Part shown: positions 42,638 through 46,749 of the stretch, one piece after another
How positions within the stretch are numbered: position 1 is the stretch's first letter
Layout of the letters: each line of letters starts with the position of its first letter
Source: Streptomyces diastatochromogenes
GTDB lineage: Bacteria; Actinomycetota; Actinomycetes; Streptomycetales; Streptomycetaceae
Assembly: GCA_001550305.1 (NCBI GenBank)
Contig: LRTP01000302.1
Span: 1 to 46,749 of the forward strand
Reading direction: 5' to 3'
DNA length: 46,749 bases
Notes under the pieces: model-generated
Databases searched by the model: none
The model's input: only the letters and a program-made list of their open reading frames with translations
What the model was told of the DNA's origin: nothing
Made by a program: the position numbers and the translations under genes

Positions 42638-43737
42638 TGCGTCGGTGCGGGTTTGAGGGAGTGGCCACAGTGGGCGGGGCAGTCGTCGTAGAGCTGGACA
42701 GCGCGATACGCGAGCGCCTGATATGCACGGCGGTGTCGGTGAAGGCGCAGGTGCGGGCGGTACTGCGGGCGCGGATCGTGCTTGCTGCCGCGGACGGGGA
42801 CAGCAACGGGGCCATCGCCCGGGACCTGGACGTTCACGTGAACACGGTGCGCAAATGGCGGGGCCGGTTCGCCGCCCGGGGCCTGGACGGGCTCAAGGAC
42901 ACTGCCCGCGCGGGCCGGCCACGAACTTACGACGCCCAGGTGCGGGTGGCTATCGTGGCCGCCGCGACCAGTGCGCCCCCGCACCCGGAGGTGACCTGGA
43001 CGCACCGGACTATCGCCGCGAAGGTCGCCGACACCGTGTTCGCCTCGATCTCCAGCTCCCAGGTCGGCCGGATCCTGGCCGACCTGGACCTCAAGCCGCA
43101 CCGGGTGCTGGGCTGGCTCACCCGCCGCGACACCCCCGACTTCTGGATCCGCGCCGCCGACATCTGCGACCTTTACCGCAACCCGCCGCAAGGCGCGGTG
43201 GTGCTGTCCGTCGACGAGAAGACCGCGATCGCCGCCCGCTCCCGCCGCCACCCCGGCCGTCCCGCAGCACCCGGTCGCCCGGTGCGCGAGGAGTTCGAGT
43301 ACCGCCGCCACGGCACCGCCTCGATGGTCGCCGCGCTGGACGTCACCACCGGCGAGGTCCTCACCGAGATCATCGCCCGCAACGACGCGGCGACGTTCAC
43401 CGCCTTCCTCGACCGGCTCGACGCGGTCATCGCACCCGGCCGGGAAATCCACGTCGTCCTGGACAACGGCTCCTCACACACCGCCAAGCACACCAAGAAA
43501 TGGCTGGCCGGCCACCCGCGCTGGACCGTGCACTGGACCCCGCCGCACGCCTCCTGGCTGAACCAGGTGGAACTGTTCTTCTCCGCGCTGACCCGCCGAG
43601 TCCTGCGGCACGGCGACTTCCCCAGCCGCGAGGACCTCATCGACAAGCTCGACACCTACGTGATCGGGCACAACACCACGGCGAAGCCCTACCGCTGGAC
43701 CTACGACGGCAGCCCGCTCAAAGCCGCCTGACCTGCA
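42638..43737 (+). mobile_element. IS630-family insertion sequence (ends approximate)
   Basis: One complete transposase gene is bounded by imperfect inverted repeats. The left end, near 42638-42658 (tgcgtcggtgcgggtttgag), resembles the reverse complement of the right end near 43714-43735 (tgcaggtcaggcggctttga). The element separates a hypothetical gene from the 3' end of the 2'-5' RNA ligase-like gene. The exact ends and TA duplication were not established. Confidence 0.6.
42661..43731 (+). CDS. IS630-family transposase (apparently intact)
   Basis: This 356-residue transposase starts at a GTG (an in-frame GTG at 42670 is an alternative; gaggga is at 42653-42658). It has an N-terminal HTH (GDSNGAIARDLDVHVNTVRK, WRGRFAARGLDGLKD). 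The DDE domain has its acidic residues in place: VLSVDEKTAIAARSRRHPG, HVVLDNGSSHTAKHTKKWL and THPPHASWLNQVELFFSALT-type sequence (SWLNQVELFFSALTRR). No frameshift or stop is visible, so it may be mobile. It belongs to a different IS630 subgroup from the broken copy at 44916. Confidence 0.92.
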   Translation: MATVGGAVVVELDSAIRERLICTAVSVKAQVRAVLRARIVLAAADGDSNGAIARDLDVHVNTVRKWRGRFAARGLDGLKDTARAGRPRTYDAQVRVAIVAAATSAPPHPEVTWTHRTIAAKVADTVFASISSSQVGRILADLDLKPHRVLGWLTRRDTPDFWIRAADICDLYRNPPQGAVVLSVDEKTAIAARSRRHPGRPAAPGRPVREEFEYRRHGTASMVAALDVTTGEVLTEIIARNDAATFTAFLDRLDAVIAPGREIHVVLDNGSSHTAKHTKKWLAGHPRWTVHWTPPHASWLNQVELFFSALTRRVLRHGDFPSREDLIDKLDTYVIGHNTTAKPYRWTYDGSPLKAA

Positions 43738-44285
43738 TCGACCCGTGGTGCACGCAGGGCGAAGTCCGCCCGCTCACGCCACACCACGCCATCGAAGACC
43801 AGCAACTGGACCGAACTGACGCGCGTCGTGACCGGCAGCCGACCCGCCAGATCGGCTTCAACGGCGTCCAACACACCCGGCTCCTGACCGATCGCCACCG
43901 TCAGATGCGGAATGACCTCGTCAAACCGACCCCCATACGGCGGCGCCTCCGGCCACCTGTCAACAACGGCCGCAGTGAGTTCCCGAAGCTGATCATCCGG
44001 CTCCGGGGCGAGGAAGAGCACCCCGGGGAAGCGACCGCACTCCCGGAAGCACAGGCCAAAAGCACTGTTGGATCCGAACAGTTCACCCAGGACTGCCAAG
44101 ACCTGATCGTCGATGTGGTCCTGGTTCAGAAACGGGTAGAGCAACGACACATGCGCCGGGACCCCAGCCCCGACCGACACATCGAACCGCTCACGCCAGT
44201 CGCCCACGACCGGCTCCGCCTCGGGCACCTTAACGATCAGCGCCGTTTCGCCCACCCCGTACTGCCCCACCTCGTCTGCCGCCAT
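43701..44285 (-). CDS. 2'-5' RNA ligase-like (LigT/2H phosphoesterase superfamily) protein
   Basis: This 194-residue protein has the two H-x-[ST] motifs of the 2H superfamily: PAHVSLLYPFLNQDHIDDQV near residue 45 and VIPHLTVAIGQEPG near residue 125. These enzymes cleave or ligate 2'-5' or cyclic phosphodiesters. The last 10-15 residues (after FALRAPRVDA) are encoded by the right end of the IS630 element, so the native C-terminus was probably replaced by the insertion, without loss of the catalytic motifs. ATG 44285 is the first start; a GTG about 10 codons in is possible. Confidence 0.8.
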   Translation of the reverse strand: MAADEVGQYGVGETALIVKVPEAEPVVGDWRERFDVSVGAGVPAHVSLLYPFLNQDHIDDQVLAVLGELFGSNSAFGLCFRECGRFPGVLFLAPEPDDQLRELTAAVVDRWPEAPPYGGRFDEVIPHLTVAIGQEPGVLDAVEADLAGRLPVTTRVSSVQLLVFDGVVWRERADFALRAPRVDAGQAALSGLPS

Positions 44286-44460
44286 GGCGACATGATCCCA
44301 CCCAGTCGACCTTCGCCAGCAAGATCACGACCTCCACGAACTTGCGCGGAGCTGCACTAGGGTCTGACCTCGAACAATGCACTGAACATGATCGTTCGTA
44401 CGAGGATTCCCCAAACGTGAACACGGCCTTCAGCTGATCCCCATCCACCCCGGTTGACCA

Positions 44461-44573
44461 CCCGCTCCGCATGGATCGACCACACCGGCGAACTCCCCAT
44501 CACCGAAGGCACGTTGATCCGCCTCCAGGTCGACCGTCTGCCCGGCGGCAACGACCCGCTACCCGCATCATGA
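44461..44573 (+). pseudogene. DDE transposase fragment (IS701/NF041680-like)
   Basis: The frame reads AWIDHTGELPITEGTLIRLQ, then VDRLPGGNDPLPAS and a stop. It matches a conserved internal segment of actinobacterial IS701-like DDE transposases (W-x-D-H-T-G-E-L-P-x-x-E-G-T-L-I-R-L-x-V). Everything else is missing. The 44286-44460 spacer before it shows no gene. Confidence 0.6.
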
Positions 44574-44599
44574 GCCGCTGGCCTCGGAGACTCGCCCGG

Positions 44600-44884
44600 T
44601 CAGAGCGGGCTGGCCATCCTGTAGACCGAGACATGGGAGCGTGACTCCGCAGTGAATTCCTCCCCCGTCCAGTCGGCATGCCTGGACTCCCGTGTCATTC
44701 CGGCCAGTTCGGCCATCAGGTCAAGTTCAGCCGGCCAGATGTATCGGTGCGGGCTCCGGAACAACCGGGCCTCGCGGCCGGCCTCAGTGTCGAACCGGAA
44801 GTGGTGCGAGACGACCTGCTGGCGAAGGACATCGTATATTACTGACTTCGGCTCGTTAGGGTGATCTCGCTCGAAGTCCCTCAT
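44600..44884 (-). pseudogene. C-terminal fragment of a class I SAM methyltransferase
   Basis: This 94-codon frame reads DVLRQQVVSHHFRFDTEAGR, EARLFRSPHRYIWPAELDLM, AELAGMTRESRHADWTGEEF and HVSVYRMASPL. It matches the end of small-molecule methyltransferases ('R-Y-x-W-P-x-E-L-D-L-M-A-x-L-A-G' ... 'H-V-S-V-Y'). The SAM-binding half is gone; the upstream side is occupied by the broken IS630 copy starting at 44916, which probably caused the truncation. Confidence 0.75.
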
Positions 44885-44915
44885 GTCGATGAAGTGTTGT
44901 CTGTATCCGTGGTGT

Positions 44916-45726
44916 GTGAGGTATGCGGATGGGGGTGGGCTGAGCCCCGCGGGGCGTCAGCGCCGGGAGACGGTACGGATGCAGGCGGCCGAGCTGTTCG
45001 AGCTGAACGTCAAGCCGCCGGAAGTCGCACGGCGCCTGCGGGTGAGCCGGAAGTCGGCCTACCAGTGGCATCAGCTGTGGCGGGACGGTGGCATGCAGGC
45101 CCTGGCTTCCCGTGGTTTGAGTGGATCGCGATGCCGGCTGTCCCCGCACTGTCTGGAGAAGCTGGCCGTGTACCTCGATGAGGGGCCGACCGCGCATGGC
45201 TGGGTGGAGGACCAGGTGTGGACCGCCGCGAGGGTGGCCACGCTGATCGGGAGGAAGTTTCACGTCTCCTACAGCGTCTCGGGTGCCACACGGTTGATGC
45301 ACCGGCTCGGCTTCAGCCCGCAGGTGCCCGCGCGGCGGGTCGCCGAGCGAGACGAGCAGGCCGTGACCGTGTGGAAGGAGGCGACCTGGGCCGAGGTAAA
45401 AGGGTCCGGGCGGCGTGCGGGGGCTACATCTGCTTCGAGGACGAGGCGGGCTTCACCCGACGGCCGCCCCGAGGACGGACCTGGGGCCGGCGCGGCCGCA
45501 CCCCGGTCGTGACGGTGAGCGGCCGCCGCTCGGGACGCTTGTCCGTGGCCGGGCTGATCGCCATGCGGCCCGGCTCCCGCACCCGGCTGTGTCACCGCCT
45601 ACGCACCCACCCCGCGGGCAAGGGCAAGCGACGCACCGGCTCAAGCGCCTTCAGTACCGGCCCGACACCCTCGACGGCTTCATAGCCGGCATCCGCCTGA
45701 CACTCGATGAGCCAGCGTCACCTTGA
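44916..45726 (+). pseudogene. IS630-family transposase, frameshifted and internally deleted
   Basis: The GTG at 44916 begins the typical N-terminus RYADGGGLSPAGRQRRETVR, then AAELFELNVKPPEVARRLRV (HTH) and the second HTH RLMHRLGFSPQVPARR. Near 45398-45402 (gtaaaaggg) the frame moves by -1. The catalytic domain continues with CGGYICFEDEAGFTRRPPRG and RTWGRRGRTPVVTVSGRRSG. After about 45635 it jumps to the C-terminal piece LKRLQYRPDTLDGFIAGIRL in yet another frame. The second Asp and Glu region is deleted, so the protein cannot be active. Confidence 0.85.
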
Positions 45727-45782
45727 CGAGCCGAAATCAGTAAGCACTGGGACGGCCAGATGAAGATCCGTATCTTGGCCAC

Positions 45783-46592
45783 ATGGTGGATGAGGGAGAG
45801 CCGAGACTCTTCGTGAACCGGTGGGGCGACACATCGGACCCGGCATCTGTAGGACGAGCTTCCTATCGGGATGAGTGCGTGTGCTTCGACCAGGCCAAGC
45901 CGCACCCGCGAGCCCGTGTCGGTTTCCACGTCGAACGCCAGGACACTTCGACCGCTGGCTGGCGACGTCTGCTGGAGTTGATCGAAGAGGCCGCGGAGGA
46001 CGGGCGGGAGGAGTTCCGACCTCTGGTCGGCCTCAGTGCCGAGGAGCGTCGGCAGGTCATCACCCTGCCGCCGAGCATCGCCAGACTGACGGCGGTCAAG
46101 CACTTCGTGCTCTACGGAAGCAACCTGGTCCGAATACCGCCCGAGATCGGTGCAATGACCAGCCTGGAGGAGCTCACCCCCTACACCTCGTACCGGCTGC
46201 ACTGGTTTCCCTACGAGATCACCAGATGCTCAAAGCTGGCCCGGAGCACGGTGAGCACCCGCGCGCTCTTCGGGAACTACAAGATCCGTCCTCCCTTCCC
46301 TCAGCTCCAGCCCTGGCAGGACTCAGTTGCTGATCTCGACCTGACACAGCTCGATGCCCGGCGCTGGGGAACCACCGCCATCCGCGGGTGCAGTGTCTGC
46401 GATCGGCCGATCGAGCAGGGTGGGCTTCACCAAGTGTGGATCTCGCTGCGGGTGGCCACCGATGTCCTGCCTCTCTTGGTCAATGCCTGCTCGGCAGCTT
46501 GCGTTTCTGCCCTTCCCTCCGGCGCTGAGGACTACGTGCAGCTGCCGCATACAGGCGGCAGGGTCAAGCAGCCACCGTCCGACTGGGACTGA
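45783..46592 (+). CDS. Leucine-rich-repeat protein with C-terminal Cys motif
   Basis: This 269-residue protein starts MVDEGEPRLFVNRWGDTSDP. The middle (about residues 95-150) has two or three LRR-like units (LPPSIARLTAVKHFVLYGSN, LVRIPPEIGAMTSLEELTPY). Near the C-terminus, GCSVCDRPIEQGG (C-x2-C, about residues 203-206) and VNACSAACVSALP (C-x3-C, about 236-240) could bind one zinc. There is no signal peptide or transmembrane segment. Proteins of this combination occur in streptomycetes without known function. It is intact although surrounded by IS remnants. Confidence 0.75.
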   Translation: MVDEGEPRLFVNRWGDTSDPASVGRASYRDECVCFDQAKPHPRARVGFHVERQDTSTAGWRRLLELIEEAAEDGREEFRPLVGLSAEERRQVITLPPSIARLTAVKHFVLYGSNLVRIPPEIGAMTSLEELTPYTSYRLHWFPYEITRCSKLARSTVSTRALFGNYKIRPPFPQLQPWQDSVADLDLTQLDARRWGTTAIRGCSVCDRPIEQGGLHQVWISLRVATDVLPLLVNACSAACVSALPSGAEDYVQLPHTGGRVKQPPSDWD

Positions 46593-46694
46593 TCTCGTCC
46601 ATGTGCGCACCGACGTAGTGGCGCACGGCTCCGCGTACTCTCCGTCACTGTGATTAGTACTGCAACGGTGCTTGTTCTGAGTGGTGGGCAGTTT

Positions 46695-46749
46695 TCAGGG
46701 GCTGTGTCCGCGTCGTTTGTAGTGGCTGATGCGGGCCTGGTGCTGGCGT
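46695..46749 (-). CDS. Transposase C-terminus, partial (runs off the window)
   Basis: On the minus strand the last codons read RQHQARISHYKRRGHSP and stop. This resembles the W-x-x-W-R-R-x-H-Q-A-x-A-x-x-S-H-Y-x-R-R end of actinobacterial IS701/IS4-like transposases. The outer sequence tactgcaacggtgcttgtt at about 46650-46670 may belong to the element's end. Too little is visible to name the family firmly. Confidence 0.5.
   Translation of the reverse strand, partial: RQHQARISHYKRRGHSP

Noticed and set aside
42259..43452. 397-codon minus-strand frame through the IS630 transposase
   Set aside because: Only its last 122 codons or fewer look real; the upstream part is antisense to an intact transposase.
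1..46749. CRISPR arrays, rRNA or tRNA genes
   Set aside because: No regularly spaced direct repeats were seen, and no rRNA blocks or clear tRNA cloverleaf with T-arm signature was recognised by eye.

Overview
The window looks like part of a Streptomyces-type actinomycete chromosome. It is uniformly very GC-rich, uses many GTG and TTG starts, has tight 4-bp start/stop overlaps, and carries families typical of such genomes: an ECF41 sigma factor, NarL-type two-component pairs, a secreted GH16 with a ricin-type domain, a TIGR00027-type methyltransferase and actinobacterial IS110, IS630, IS5 and IS21 elements. No rRNA, tRNA or CRISPR array was seen. The many transposase scars and broken genes, densest after 31.5 kb, suggest an accessory region such as a chromosome arm.

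Layout. 0-5.3 kb: a divergent LysR/MFS pair, then a TetR regulator and an FAD monooxygenase now separated by an IS110-family element that has room for a bridge RNA. 5.7-10.6 kb: a CoA-thioester catabolic operon (acyl-CoA dehydrogenase, CaiB-type CoA-transferase, a decayed enoyl-CoA hydratase, a 3-hydroxyacyl-CoA/carnitine-type dehydrogenase and a YWTD beta-propeller). 10.9-13.5 kb: an FMN reductase broken by a 20-bp tandem duplication, and an epimerase-ECF41 sigma operon with a promoter matching the ECF41 consensus. 14-21 kb: a small secreted protein, a TehA/SLAC1-like transporter fused to a carboxypeptidase-regulatory-like domain, a DUF6884-like protein, a 2-oxoglutarate dehydrogenase E1 lacking the usual actinobacterial E2 domain, and an SDR. 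21.4-23.8 kb: a NarL-type kinase/regulator pair.

24-28 kb is the most interesting part: a compact putative RiPP locus. It has a divergent MFS exporter, a 44-residue Cys-free precursor-like peptide, a strong hairpin, a HExxH-motif protein whose C-terminus looks like a PqqD/RRE peptide-binding domain, and an orphan NarL-type regulator. I see no radical SAM, lanthipeptide or YcaO enzyme, so the HExxH protein appears to be the only modifying enzyme here.

28-37 kb: a frameshifted hypothetical, a methyltransferase with a 15-bp inverted repeat upstream, a cytoplasmic substrate-binding-protein-like gene, a GH16 glucanase with a clear promoter and a DasR-like operator, and a VanZ-regulator-kinase operon. 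37-46.7 kb: insertion-sequence scars (IS5, IS21, two IS630 types and a DDE transposase fragment), a frameshifted LRV-repeat protein and a decayed response regulator, interspersed with intact metallo-hydrolase, GNAT, 2'-5' RNA ligase-like and leucine-rich-repeat genes.
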